From: UMGS1696 sp045643285
GTDB taxonomy: Bacteria; Bacillota; Clostridia; Oscillospirales; CAG-272
DNA: 64,000 nt
Direction: 5' to 3'
Assembly (NCBI GenBank): GCA_045643285.1
Contig: JAZUKN010000057.1
Coordinates: 10,324-74,323 of the forward strand
Position numbers and translations under genes: made by a program. Every line of letters begins with the position of its first letter. Position 1 is the stretch's first letter. Shown here piece after piece: positions 24,296 through 33,150 of this stretch. The notes under the pieces were generated by a model. The model worked only from the letters and a program-made list of their open reading frames with translations. It ran no database searches and was not told the DNA's origin.

Positions 24296-24859
24296 ATGGT
24301 TCATCACGGCACGAAAACTATCGAAACATCGCGACTGATTCTGCGCAAATTCACGCTTGAAGACGCGCCAGCCGCTTATAAAAACTGGACAAGCGACGAG
24401 CGTGTGACGGAGTTTCTCCGCTGGCCGACGCACCGCGACATAGAAACGACAGAACGGATCGTAAAAATGTGGGTCGACGACAGCGAGCGCGACGATTTTT
24501 ACCAGTGGGCTATCGTCTTGAAAGAGCTCGGCGAGCCTATCGGCACTATCAGCGTGGTTGACCGCAACGAAGACCTCGATATACTTCACATAGGCTACTG
24601 CATCGGAAGCAAGTGGTGGCACAAAGGCATCACGAGCGAGGCGTTCTCGGCGATCATTCCGTATCTTTTCGGCGAGGTCGGCGCGAATCGTATCGAATCA
24701 CAGCACGATCCGAACAACCCGAACTCTGGTGCGGTCATGCGCAAGTGCGGACTCACTTACGAAGGCACGCTCAGACAGGCAGACTACAGCAACAAAGGTG
24801 TAGTTGACGCCGCGATGTACAGTATTCTGAAAAGCGAGTGGCTCGCGTCGCGGAAATAA
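24296..24859 (+). CDS. GNAT acetyltransferase, RimJ/RimL type
   Basis: The 187 residues form one GNAT domain: ETSRLILRKFTLEDAPAAYKNW at the start, a GEPIGTISVVD strand, the acetyl-CoA loop (SKWWHKGITSEAFSAII) and ANRIESQHDPNNPNSGAVMRKCGLTYEGTLRQ. Relatives acetylate N-terminal residues of ribosomal proteins or small amines; the substrate here is unknown. I chose the ATG at 24296 because AGGAG lies five bases upstream. The frame is open further upstream only through repeat sequence. Confidence 0.88.
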   Translation: MVHHGTKTIETSRLILRKFTLEDAPAAYKNWTSDERVTEFLRWPTHRDIETTERIVKMWVDDSERDDFYQWAIVLKELGEPIGTISVVDRNEDLDILHIGYCIGSKWWHKGITSEAFSAIIPYLFGEVGANRIESQHDPNNPNSGAVMRKCGLTYEGTLRQADYSNKGVVDAAMYSILKSEWLASRK

Positions 24860-24864
24860 AACAA

Positions 24865-24901
24865 AAATCCCACGGCTTTTTCTTCCGTGGGATTTGTTTT
24901 T
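24865..24901. terminator. Bidirectional terminator between the GNAT and esterase genes
   Basis: AAATCCCACGG (24865-24875) pairs perfectly with CCGTGGGATTT (24885-24895), followed by G and a T-run; A-rich sequence precedes it. It serves the two convergent genes. Confidence 0.9.
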
Positions 24902-24904
24902 TGC

Positions 24905-25750
24905 TTATCTGCGGCTCTCAAGCACCTTTTCAGCCATTAGATTACCGAGCCTTATTATGCTGTCCGAGTCGTAGTGCGCGAGGTCGGGTGCGTCGAGCGG
25001 CTCGCGTGTGACCGAAAGACCCTCAGCCTGCGTGTCGATGTAATAATAGTGCATCTCACGCGCGTTTTCTTCTTTGCGGCGGTTCATTTCCCCGTTCTGC
25101 GGCCAAGACTTTGAGATACCGCAGTCGATCACGGCGCAGTTGCGGATGTATTCGCTGAACTCTGCCTTAAAATCGCCGATCAGGTTGTTGAACATCCTGA
25201 TATAGTCGTCGACTTCGGGATCCGATTCGCCCTGCATCCAGCAGAACGCCGCTATTTCGGGGGCGTAACCCTGCTTTTCGAGCTTATCTATGCTTTCCGA
25301 CAGCAACGCCCGGAACTCATTGTAGTACCAGCCGCGCTTGTAGCGATGTTTTTCGAGGTCGTTGTAGATATTCTCTCGGTCAATGCAACGCTCGTTATAG
25401 TCAAAATCCTCGACGGATGACGGGGACGCCCAGTCGTAACTGAGGGACGCACCTCCGACCGCGCTCTTGACGATGAACCACTCGCCGTCCGCCGGATTTT
25501 TCGTCAATACTTCCGCGATACCAAGTTCGGGACCGACGGTGTCTTTCGTTTTTTCGGTGCAGCCCACAGTCGTCGGAACGAAGCCGTCGCTCCACTTGTC
25601 GTGTGAGAAGTAATTGATCTTCACGCTGTCGTATCCTGCGAGATATTCTTTGACTTTCTCATCTGAGAAGTGGTCGCCGAGGTATTTTTTCCAGCCGACA
25701 CCGACAGCATTCGACTGTCCTGCAAGAATCACGATGTTTGCTTTTTTCAT
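24905..25750 (-). CDS. SASA/SGNH-type carbohydrate esterase (sialate O-acetylesterase-like)
   Basis: Block I VILAGQSNAVGVGW carries the nucleophilic serine near residue 13. FCWMQGESDPE and the late DLAHYDSDS provide the expected glycine-rich motif and the histidine dyad of the SASA (PF03629) family. The 281 residues have no signal peptide, so the enzyme is probably cytoplasmic and may remove acetyl groups from imported sugars. The binding site before the ATG is weak. It is the last of a minus-strand series that includes a fragment of the carboxypeptidase gene just upstream. Confidence 0.85.
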   Translation of the reverse strand: MKKANIVILAGQSNAVGVGWKKYLGDHFSDEKVKEYLAGYDSVKINYFSHDKWSDGFVPTTVGCTEKTKDTVGPELGIAEVLTKNPADGEWFIVKSAVGGASLSYDWASPSSVEDFDYNERCIDRENIYNDLEKHRYKRGWYYNEFRALLSESIDKLEKQGYAPEIAAFCWMQGESDPEVDDYIRMFNNLIGDFKAEFSEYIRNCAVIDCGISKSWPQNGEMNRRKEENAREMHYYYIDTQAEGLSVTREPLDAPDLAHYDSDSIIRLGNLMAEKVLESRR

Positions 25751-25782
25751 AAGACTTTTTTGCTCGTTTTCTGTGAATGATT

Positions 25783-25903
25783 TTATATCCCGTACACGTC
25801 CTTGACCTTAGCTTCAAGGTATCTGAGGTAGAAGTCGGGATCGAACGGCTCGCCGAGGACCTTGTCAAGTATCTCGCACGGCTTGTAAAGCGAGCCGAAC
25901 TGC
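25783..25903 (-). pseudogene. Duplicated 3' end of the M32 carboxypeptidase gene (fragment)
   Basis: These 121 bases match 27141-27261, the end of the intact carboxypeptidase gene. About 80 bases are identical, and six differences fall in the last 40. The frame is kept and ends in KVKDVYGI plus TAA, against KVKDVYGV plus TAA in the intact gene. Apart from that Val/Ile change, the differences are synonymous. The fragment has no start and cannot make a protein. Together the two copies form direct repeats around the membrane-protein gene. Confidence 0.93.
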
Positions 25904-25918
25904 GTGGGGATCTGTTTT

Positions 25919-27118
25919 TTATTTCCCTATGCACTTGCGTTCAAGTGCACTGAGGAATGCGCTTGACGTGAAAATCTGATAGTTACCGACTGTTTCGCCG
26001 TTGTCTGCCGGAAGCAGTCTGGTGTTTTCTGTCCCGACGAACAGCTTTGACGGAGTTGGGACGATAATCAGGATTTTTGTCGTGTCACTTTCAAATGAAA
26101 AATCAAATCTTGACAGAATGGGGTACAATTCTGTTTTAAAAAGCCGAAACGTGTGCAGGCATATTCCGTTTCCGTTTTCGGAAAAAGCAAGCGGCGAACC
26201 TTTCCACACTCCTGCAATAATCTTACAGCGGAATTCTTTCTCCCCGACCGATACGCTGAAATTGTAGCCTCTCTGTTCGCGGAACACAGAAGAATAAGGC
26301 TTTTTGACTTCGCTCAAAGCTATTGATTCTTTTGAGCAGACGCGGCGCAGACTGCGCATAAATCTTCTCTGTTTCAAAAGAGCGCGTGCAAAGACAATCA
26401 CGATAACCGCAGCTATCACAGACAGCACGGCAATAATTATTTTCACTGCATATTCCCGATTTCCTCGCGCTAAGAGCAGCAGAGTACTTGCCAATGGTAT
26501 GAGACACGCAAATCCCGAAAAGAGAATGAGACAACCGATAAGTACCACTATGAGATTTTTGATGGTTCTGACAATAGGATTCTTCTTGTTCGCCTTTCCA
26601 TCATAATGGTCACGTCTCCAACCTTTATGTACATAATAGAATACGCAAAATTCAATCATGAACAAAAGCACGATGTAAATTACCCAAGAGATAATTTTTG
26701 TTTGAATCGGTGACAGAGATGATTTGTCAAGGAATGATCCCGCTATGCAGCCTAATCCGAAAGAGAACGGCATCACTGCCGATAAAACTGCGAAGCAGGC
26801 AAATTCGATTAAAAAGTCAAAAGAGAGGATAATGTTTTTCGATTCGGCGGAGAAAGTCGATTTCTCTTTGATTTTGTCGAGGTAGTCGCATTTTTTCTCA
26901 TTGTTATTAACCTCCACTGCGCTCATAACAAGAAAAGTAATCAACAAAAGAATGATAAAACCCCACACGGCAATGAAATGATCGCTGGTTTCATACGCCG
27001 CTACGGACAGAATTATTTCGAACATAATTTTTACTGCCGTCCAAAATCCGACGACAAAAAAGTATGCGATGATCGAAATAAGAAATCGAAAACCTATTCT
27101 TTTCGCTTTATCTTCCAT
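25919..27118 (-). CDS. Unrecognised polytopic membrane protein
   Basis: I do not recognise a family. The 399 residues show about six membrane segments (near 10-35, 46-66, 92-125, 137-160, 184-212 and 219-242). A soluble C-terminal domain of about 150 residues follows, containing a beta-rich patch (RGYNFSVSVGEKEFRCKII) and ending KCIGK. Codon use is AT-richer than in neighbouring genes, with many AAA, ATT and TTT codons. AAAGGA precedes the ATG. It lies between the carboxypeptidase gene and a duplicate of that gene's 3' end, which suggests arrival as a cassette. Confidence 0.75.
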   Translation of the reverse strand: MEDKAKRIGFRFLISIIAYFFVVGFWTAVKIMFEIILSVAAYETSDHFIAVWGFIILLLITFLVMSAVEVNNNEKKCDYLDKIKEKSTFSAESKNIILSFDFLIEFACFAVLSAVMPFSFGLGCIAGSFLDKSSLSPIQTKIISWVIYIVLLFMIEFCVFYYVHKGWRRDHYDGKANKKNPIVRTIKNLIVVLIGCLILFSGFACLIPLASTLLLLARGNREYAVKIIIAVLSVIAAVIVIVFARALLKQRRFMRSLRRVCSKESIALSEVKKPYSSVFREQRGYNFSVSVGEKEFRCKIIAGVWKGSPLAFSENGNGICLHTFRLFKTELYPILSRFDFSFESDTTKILIIVPTPSKLFVGTENTRLLPADNGETVGNYQIFTSSAFLSALERKCIGK

Positions 27119-27140
27119 AAAAAATCCTTTAGGGTTCTAT

Positions 27141-28640
27141 TTACACGCCGTATACGTCCTTGACTTTCGCTTCAAGGTATCTGAGGTAGAAGTCGGGATC
27201 GAACGGCTCGCCGAGGACCTTGTCAAGTATCTCGCACGGCTTGTAAAGCGAGCCGAACTGCCATATTTCTGCTTTGTTCCACGCATTCACCGGTGCGAAA
27301 TCGCCTTTTCTTATACAGCCGTCTACATCGACGGTCTTTTTCATTTTATCGAGGAACTGCGCGCCGTATGCCGAGCCGAGCGCATAGGACGGGAAGTATC
27401 CGATCGAGCCGCCCGACCAGTGGCTGTCCTGGAGAACGCCGTGCTTGTCGTCCGGCACGTCCACACCGAGATATTCTTTGTAGAGCGCGTTCCATGCCGC
27501 CGGCAGATCGTGGACGCTGAGCTGTCCTGCCATGACGCGCTTTTCAAGCTCGTATCTTACCATGACGTGCAGACAGTATGTTACTTCGTCGGCTTCGGTG
27601 CGGATCAGCGACGGCTCTGCCTTGTTTACCGCACGGTAGAAGTCCTCTGCGGTGTGCGCCTTTAGTTCAGGGAACAGCTCGCACAGCTTCGGATAGATGA
27701 ATTCGCAGTACGCGCGGCTCCGTCCGATAATGTTTTCGTAGAAGCGGCTCTGGCTTTCGTGGATGCCCATTGAAACTCCGCCGTCGATCGCCGTGAATGC
27801 GTACTCGTCACGGCAACCCGTGTCATAAAGCGCGTGACCGCCTTCGTGGATGACCGAGTACATCGACGGAACAAAATAGTCCTCGTGATAGTGCGTCGTG
27901 ATGCGTTCGTCGAGGTGCGAGCCGAGGTCAGTCGTGAACGGATGCTCCGTCTCTGCGATGCCGACGTGCATGAGATCAAGTCCCATTGTACGCATCAGAT
28001 AATCGGACAGCTCTCTCTGCTTGTCTATCGGGAAATTACCCCAGAGGAATGAGTCGTCGACCTGCTTTGTCGCGGCAACTTTTTTGAGCAAGGGAACAAG
28101 GCACGCGCGGACTTTTCCGAAAAAGTCGTCGCACACGGCTTTGTTAAGTCCGTCTTCATATTCACCGAGCCAGTAGTCGTAGGGATCCTTGTCAGGCGCG
28201 AAATATCCGGCAAAGCGCTTGTTCGTCTCGAAGATCTTTTCGAGGATAGGCTCGAAAAGCGCGAAATCGCTCGCTTCTTTTGCTCTGTGCCATACGTCGT
28301 CCGCCTCGACGAGCAGTTCCTCGTATGCGATATACTCGTTCATCGGAACTTTCTGCATCTGACGGATTGATTTGAGAAGCAGAAATACCTCGCGGCGCTC
28401 TTCTTCGGTAAGCTCATCCTTGTTTACGTCGAGAAATTCGAGCAGAGCAACGGTTTCTTCACCCGTCGAGAGCTTGTATTCCTCTTCGGAAAGAACTGCG
28501 AGCGTGCGTGCGCGGTTTGCGGCTGTGCCTTTCGGCGCGGTCGTCTGTCCGTCGTAGAAGATCATCGTGGATGCGTGGGCGTATGCTTTGAGTTTTGTTT
28601 GCAGGGTTTTGAGGTTTTCTCTTGCTTCGGTGAGTGTCAT
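27141..28640 (-). CDS. Carboxypeptidase M32 (thermostable carboxypeptidase 1 family)
   Basis: A zinc metallo-carboxypeptidase that trims residues from peptide C-termini in the cytoplasm. The zinc motif HEGGH is at 265-269 (SVIHEGGHALYDTG). Family landmarks GIHESQSRFYENIIGRS and the C-terminal EPFDPDFYLRYLEAKV are present, and the 499-residue length is typical. A GGCGG-type site lies upstream of the ATG. The last 121 bases are repeated at 25783-25903. Confidence 0.97.
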   Translation of the reverse strand: MTLTEARENLKTLQTKLKAYAHASTMIFYDGQTTAPKGTAANRARTLAVLSEEEYKLSTGEETVALLEFLDVNKDELTEEERREVFLLLKSIRQMQKVPMNEYIAYEELLVEADDVWHRAKEASDFALFEPILEKIFETNKRFAGYFAPDKDPYDYWLGEYEDGLNKAVCDDFFGKVRACLVPLLKKVAATKQVDDSFLWGNFPIDKQRELSDYLMRTMGLDLMHVGIAETEHPFTTDLGSHLDERITTHYHEDYFVPSMYSVIHEGGHALYDTGCRDEYAFTAIDGGVSMGIHESQSRFYENIIGRSRAYCEFIYPKLCELFPELKAHTAEDFYRAVNKAEPSLIRTEADEVTYCLHVMVRYELEKRVMAGQLSVHDLPAAWNALYKEYLGVDVPDDKHGVLQDSHWSGGSIGYFPSYALGSAYGAQFLDKMKKTVDVDGCIRKGDFAPVNAWNKAEIWQFGSLYKPCEILDKVLGEPFDPDFYLRYLEAKVKDVYGV

Positions 28641-28675
28641 ATTGTTTCCGCCTTTCTATGATTTGTGTTAAAATT

Positions 28676-28707
28676 ATGCCTCCCCTGTGCAAAGGGAGCC
28701 TGCTTGT
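28676..28707. repeat. Degenerate CTCCCTT-family repeat
   Basis: GCCTCCCCTGTGCAAAGGGAGC resembles the stem of the repeat family at 57425-57676, with one arm diverged. It lies in the 78-base gap between the ABC exporter and carboxypeptidase genes. Confidence 0.5.
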
Positions 28708-28718
28708 AGGTATTGCAC

Positions 28719-30539
28719 TTACGATAATTCAATCATGTTTGAGTAAAGCTGATAATACTTTCCGTGCTGAGCGAGCAGGTCGTCGTGGTCGCCACGCTCG
28801 ATGACCTTGCCGTGCTCGAGCACAAGTATCGCGTTCGAGTGACGGACTGTCGAAAGCCTGTGCGCGATAACGAACACCGTGCGCCCTTCCATAAGCCCGT
28901 CAAGCCCCTGCTCGATCAGTTTTTCCGTTCTCGTGTCGACAGAAGACGTAGCTTCGTCGAGAATAAGCACCGGCGCTTCCGAAACTGCCGCACGGGCTAT
29001 GGCGATAAGCTGACGCTGACCTGCCGAAAGGTTTGCGCCGTCATTCACGAGAAGCGTATCGTATCCGTCGGGCAGATGCGAGATGAAATAGTGCGCGTTC
29101 GCTATCTTCGCGGCTTTTACGCAGTCTTCGTCCGTCGCGTCGAGCTTTCCGTAGCGGATGTTGTCCATTACCGTACCCGTGAAGAGGTGCGTATCCTGTA
29201 AAACTATACCGAGCGAGCGGCGCAGATCGTCTTTTTTTATTTTACGCACGTCTATGCCGTCGTAAGTGATCGTGCCGCCCTGTATATCGTAAAATCTGTT
29301 TATAAGGTTCGTTATCGTCGTTTTTCCGGCGCCTGTCGAGCCTACGAACGCGATCTTCTGCCCGGGTTTTGCGTACAGCGAAAGGCCTGTAAGTACGGGC
29401 TTTCCTTCGATATATGAGAAATCGACGTCGTAGAACCGCACGTCGCCCTTGAGCGGCACTCTCTCGCCGTCAGGTTTTACCCAGAAGTAGTCGCGTCCGT
29501 CGTTTTCGAGCGTCACGCTTCCGCCGTCTTCTTCGTCGTCAAGATCGAGCACGCCGAATATTCTTTCCGCGCCTGCAAGTGCAAGCATGATCGAATTGAA
29601 CTGCTCCGCTATCTGGCTCACGCGGTTTGCAAATGTTCTTATGTATGAGAGGAACGTGATCAGCACCGAGCCTGCGTCGTCCGCCGTGAGCCACAGCACA
29701 CCGACGGAGCAGGTCGTCGCATAGAAGAAGTGCGAAAGGTTGTTCAAAATCGGTCCGAGGATAGACGTTACGGTCGTCGCCTCGGTGGAGGCTTTTCTGA
29801 GGTCCTCATTTATCGGTTCGAAGCCGTCCATTACTTCGTCTTCGTGGGTGAAGACCTTGACGTCGCGCGCACCTGCTATCATTTCTTCAATGTAACCGTT
29901 GACTGCCGCCGCGCCTTTCTGCTGTGCACGGTAGCTCCGTCCGCTTATCGTTGTAGTGATCTTCACGACGGCTATCACGATGCCTCCGAGGACTATCATC
30001 AAGGCGAACAGCTTCATAGACAGCACGAGCATCATTGAGACCGTACCGATAAGCGACGTTACCGAAATGAGCATCTGCGTGATGCTGTGTTCGAGCAGTT
30101 CGTTCGTTGCTTCGATATCGTTCGTGAAGTAGCTCATCAGCGCGCCGTGCGGATTGCGGTCAAAGTAACTGACGGGGAGCTTCTGCATCTTCGAGAACAG
30201 CTCTGTTCTCAGCTCACGCATGATTATCGTGCTCGATTCCATCATAAGGCGGTTGAGTATGTAGTTCGTGACAGCCGACAGAACATACAGCGCAAAAAGC
30301 CCGATGAGCAGAGCAAAATATTTTGCGTACTTTTCGTCGGCGATCCCCGATGATTCAAGCACGCCGACGAGCGGCTTCATCATGAACGACGCCGCTATGG
30401 TCGCGCCCGAATACACAAGGATAGACGCAACTGCCGCAGTGATAAGCACACGGCAATGGCTGAAATATTTCACGAGCCGCATGAGAGTGTGCATCGGAGT
30501 GGCGGCTTTCGAGTATTTCTGCAGATCAACTCTCGGCAT
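28719..30539 (-). CDS. ABC exporter half-transporter with consensus ATPase motifs
   Basis: An exporter half with six N-terminal membrane spans (about 30-320) and a C-terminal ATPase: Walker A GSTGAGKTT, signature LSAGQRQ, Walker B VLILDEATSSVD with the catalytic Glu, and the switch histidine in FVIAHRLSTV. It overlaps its partner gene. The upstream ATG at 30548 touches a GGAGG directly, while the ATG at 30539 lies nine bases from it, so I use 30539 (606 residues). With the upstream gene it should form a heterodimer exporting lipids, peptides or drugs; the substrate is unknown. Confidence 0.93.
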   Translation of the reverse strand: MPRVDLQKYSKAATPMHTLMRLVKYFSHCRVLITAAVASILVYSGATIAASFMMKPLVGVLESSGIADEKYAKYFALLIGLFALYVLSAVTNYILNRLMMESSTIIMRELRTELFSKMQKLPVSYFDRNPHGALMSYFTNDIEATNELLEHSITQMLISVTSLIGTVSMMLVLSMKLFALMIVLGGIVIAVVKITTTISGRSYRAQQKGAAAVNGYIEEMIAGARDVKVFTHEDEVMDGFEPINEDLRKASTEATTVTSILGPILNNLSHFFYATTCSVGVLWLTADDAGSVLITFLSYIRTFANRVSQIAEQFNSIMLALAGAERIFGVLDLDDEEDGGSVTLENDGRDYFWVKPDGERVPLKGDVRFYDVDFSYIEGKPVLTGLSLYAKPGQKIAFVGSTGAGKTTITNLINRFYDIQGGTITYDGIDVRKIKKDDLRRSLGIVLQDTHLFTGTVMDNIRYGKLDATDEDCVKAAKIANAHYFISHLPDGYDTLLVNDGANLSAGQRQLIAIARAAVSEAPVLILDEATSSVDTRTEKLIEQGLDGLMEGRTVFVIAHRLSTVRHSNAILVLEHGKVIERGDHDDLLAQHGKYYQLYSNMIELS

Positions 30540-32385
30540 TTCCGTCATCCTCCTCTCTCATTTGGCTGTCGTAAACGTCGCGGTAGATGTGGCTCCGTTT
30601 CATAAGCTCGTCGTGCGTTCCGAAATCGGAGAGCTTGCCTTCATCGAGAACGACTATTCTGTCGCAGGTGATGATCGACGCTATGCGCTGTGCGATGATG
30701 ATTTTCGTCGTGTCAGGCAGGGACGAACGGAGAGCGCGGCGAATGTGCTCGTCAGTCGTCATGTCAACTGCACTTGTGGAGTCGTCGAGGATCAGTATCT
30801 TCGGCTTCTTGATGACGGCACGCGCTATTCTCAATCTCTGCCTCTGACCGCCCGACAGATTTGCGCCGCCCTGTTCAATGGGATGCTCATATTGTTCGGG
30901 ATAATTTTCTATGTATTCGTCAGCCGCGGCGATACGGCACGCTTCTTTCATTTCGTCGAGTGTTGCGTCGGCTTTTCCCCAGCGCAGATTCGACGCAACT
31001 GTACCCGAGAACAGCGAGCCGTTCTGCAGTACCATGGAAACTCCGCCGCGGAGATTTTCGAGCGTGTATTCGCGCACGTCACGACCGCCGACTTTCACTG
31101 TGCCTGATAAAGTATCGTAAAAACGCGGAATGAGGTTCACGAGGGTGGACTTGCCCTCTCCGGTGCCGCCGATGACGCCGATAGTCTCGCCGCTCTTTAT
31201 ATGCAAAGTGACGTGATTCACGGCGAGCTTGTCTATGTCTCCCGAATACGAGAAGCACACATCGTCGAAGTCCACCGAACCGTCGGGAACGGGTTCCGTG
31301 CAGTCGCCGTCCGCTATATCGGGTACTTCGTCAAGCACTTCTCCTATTCTTACAAGAGAAGCCTGCGCGCGTGAAAATCCCATAACGAGCCATGTGAGCA
31401 TCGTGAGCGCGTTTACAGCCTGCGTCGTGTATGACATGATGCTGACAAGCTCGCCTGTGAGCAGTCCTGTTTTTTCATAGATGATCTCGCCGCCTCCGAT
31501 ATAGAGTATGATAACGGAGCAGATCCACATGATCATCATCTGTATCGGTCCTGTCAGCGTGAAGAGCTTTCCTGAATAGAACTGCGCTGAACGAAGCTCC
31601 TCCGCCGTATCGGCAAAGCGTTTTGATTCGTATTTTCCGCGGACGTACGCCTTTACCACACGGTTTGATGTGAGGTTTTCCTGCACGGCGCGGTTCATGT
31701 CGTCTGTTTTGACGAGCATTTTACGGAAACGCGGCTGACCGATCTTTATCATCACCGTCAGAATTGCGGCAAGAACAGGTATCGCAATAAGAAATACTAC
31801 CGCAAGGCGCGGTGCTATCAGCATCGCCATGACAGCCGAGAGGATGAGCATGACGGGTTGACGGAACAGCACGCGGATGAACTGGTGCATCGTGTTGCGG
31901 ACGGTATTTACGTCTGTCGTCGCACGGGTGATAAGGCTCGGCGTCGAAAAACGGTCGGTGTTCGAGAACGATAACGACTCTATCTTCGTGAGAATATCGG
32001 TGCGGAGATTCTTTGCGAATCCCTGACTTGCGACAGCCGAAAGGCGCGCGGAAAGCAGTCCGCAGACGAGCGAGAGCACGGCGACAGTCACCATGATCGC
32101 GCCGACGAAAATGACGAAACGGCTTCGGTCGGCAACGAGATCTTCTCTGAAATATTCGTGAAGCAGAAAATTATCTTTTCTGTACAGACCGCCGTCGACG
32201 ATGACCGACATGAGAAGCGGTATGAACATTTCGAGTACGACCTCGAGTCCGGCGAAAAATGCCGCCAGAACCGTATACCCGCCGTATCCGCGAAGACTGT
32301 TTATAAGGTGAGAATATACTCCGCGAGAGGATTTTTTCGTTTCAGAAGAAACTTGGTTTTTTATGATTATCACTTCCGTGTGCAA
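30526..32385 (-). CDS. ABC exporter half-transporter with a degenerate ATPase site
   Basis: It has the same exporter architecture as its neighbour, about 619 residues with Walker A GGTGEGKST and signature LSGGQRQRLRIARA. Walker B reads ILILDDSTSAVD, with Asp in place of the catalytic Glu, and the switch histidine is Gln (IIIAQRIASI). This asymmetry is known from heterodimeric exporters such as TM287/288 and BmrCD. The start is uncertain: TTG at 32385 is the longest frame, and GTG at 32373 follows a GGA at short distance. Neither has a strong binding site. Confidence 0.92.
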   Translation of the reverse strand: MHTEVIIIKNQVSSETKKSSRGVYSHLINSLRGYGGYTVLAAFFAGLEVVLEMFIPLLMSVIVDGGLYRKDNFLLHEYFREDLVADRSRFVIFVGAIMVTVAVLSLVCGLLSARLSAVASQGFAKNLRTDILTKIESLSFSNTDRFSTPSLITRATTDVNTVRNTMHQFIRVLFRQPVMLILSAVMAMLIAPRLAVVFLIAIPVLAAILTVMIKIGQPRFRKMLVKTDDMNRAVQENLTSNRVVKAYVRGKYESKRFADTAEELRSAQFYSGKLFTLTGPIQMMIMWICSVIILYIGGGEIIYEKTGLLTGELVSIMSYTTQAVNALTMLTWLVMGFSRAQASLVRIGEVLDEVPDIADGDCTEPVPDGSVDFDDVCFSYSGDIDKLAVNHVTLHIKSGETIGVIGGTGEGKSTLVNLIPRFYDTLSGTVKVGGRDVREYTLENLRGGVSMVLQNGSLFSGTVASNLRWGKADATLDEMKEACRIAAADEYIENYPEQYEHPIEQGGANLSGGQRQRLRIARAVIKKPKILILDDSTSAVDMTTDEHIRRALRSSLPDTTKIIIAQRIASIITCDRIVVLDEGKLSDFGTHDELMKRSHIYRDVYDSQMREEDDGNAES

Positions 32386-32402
32386 AATAATACATTGAAT
32401 AC

Positions 32403-32431
32403 ATTATATCACCGCACACCGGTTTTTGCAA
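32403..32431 (-). promoter_or_regulatory. Promoter of the ABC exporter operon
   Basis: On the minus strand TTGCAA (32426-32431) and TATAAT (32403-32408) are 17 bases apart with an extended -10 (TGA before TATAAT). The spacer contains ACCG-N5-CGGT and shares GTGCGGTGATATAAT with the greA promoter at 36079-36107. Confidence 0.8.
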
Positions 32432-32499
32432 CCGATTCCGACTTATTTTGACGTGAGCTTACATTATTATTCACAACAAAAACGCCGATACTGTGTCTT

Positions 32500-33099
32500 T
32501 TATTTCTTCACTGTCCGTATGATCTCTTCCGCGATCTCGACAATTCTCAGTTTAACTTTCACTTTTCCGTCGGATTTCGTTATCATTCTGTACTCCGCAG
32601 GCGTGAGCGACACTGCCGAATATTCGTCGGTCCTCGCAAATCTCATACACACCGCCGGAAACAGCACGCACCACCAGTTATGCCCCTCTCCCTCTCCGAG
32701 AACGACTCTGAGAGAATCGTATTCACCGGACGGAAGCACAGTATCCCCGTAATCGCGCCGCGGATATGTCTCGCGCCCGAGCAGCACCGTCACCGCGCAG
32801 TCTCCGCCGTTCTCCGAGACGCATTCTTCAGCCGCATCTTTGATTTCTTCCGTTACCATACCGACAGCCGCGTATGCCTCATCCTCGGTCGTACAGTTCT
32901 CCACTGCTCCCGTCACTACTTCAAGCACAGCGTCGCGCACCTTTAGTTTAAGCGACTGATCTTCGTCCGAGTCAGACTCCGCTATGACGTGAAGCCGCAG
33001 TACGTCGTCGTATATATTGCCCTCGCCGCAAATCGGAAAAACAGACACCAGAACAGCCGCCACAAGCACAGACGACACAAAAGAAAGAAGATATTTCAT
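32500..33099 (-). CDS. spoIIR: Stage II sporulation protein R
   Basis: SpoIIR is secreted from the forespore and triggers SpoIIGA to process pro-sigma-E in the mother cell. The 199 residues begin with a membrane or signal segment (about 3-19). The diagnostic stretch DVLRLHVIAESDSDEDQSLKLKVRDAVLEVV is followed by a domain with FPAVCMRFA. GGAGG precedes the ATG. It is the best single marker that the host forms endospores. It lies 51 bases after comF on the same strand. Confidence 0.93.
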   Translation of the reverse strand: MKYLLSFVSSVLVAAVLVSVFPICGEGNIYDDVLRLHVIAESDSDEDQSLKLKVRDAVLEVVTGAVENCTTEDEAYAAVGMVTEEIKDAAEECVSENGGDCAVTVLLGRETYPRRDYGDTVLPSGEYDSLRVVLGEGEGHNWWCVLFPAVCMRFARTDEYSAVSLTPAEYRMITKSDGKVKVKLRIVEIAEEIIRTVKK

Positions 33100-33150
33100 C
33101 TGAAAACCTCCGTTTAGTTGATGAAATATCTTTTGCTTTTATGTTCTTTT

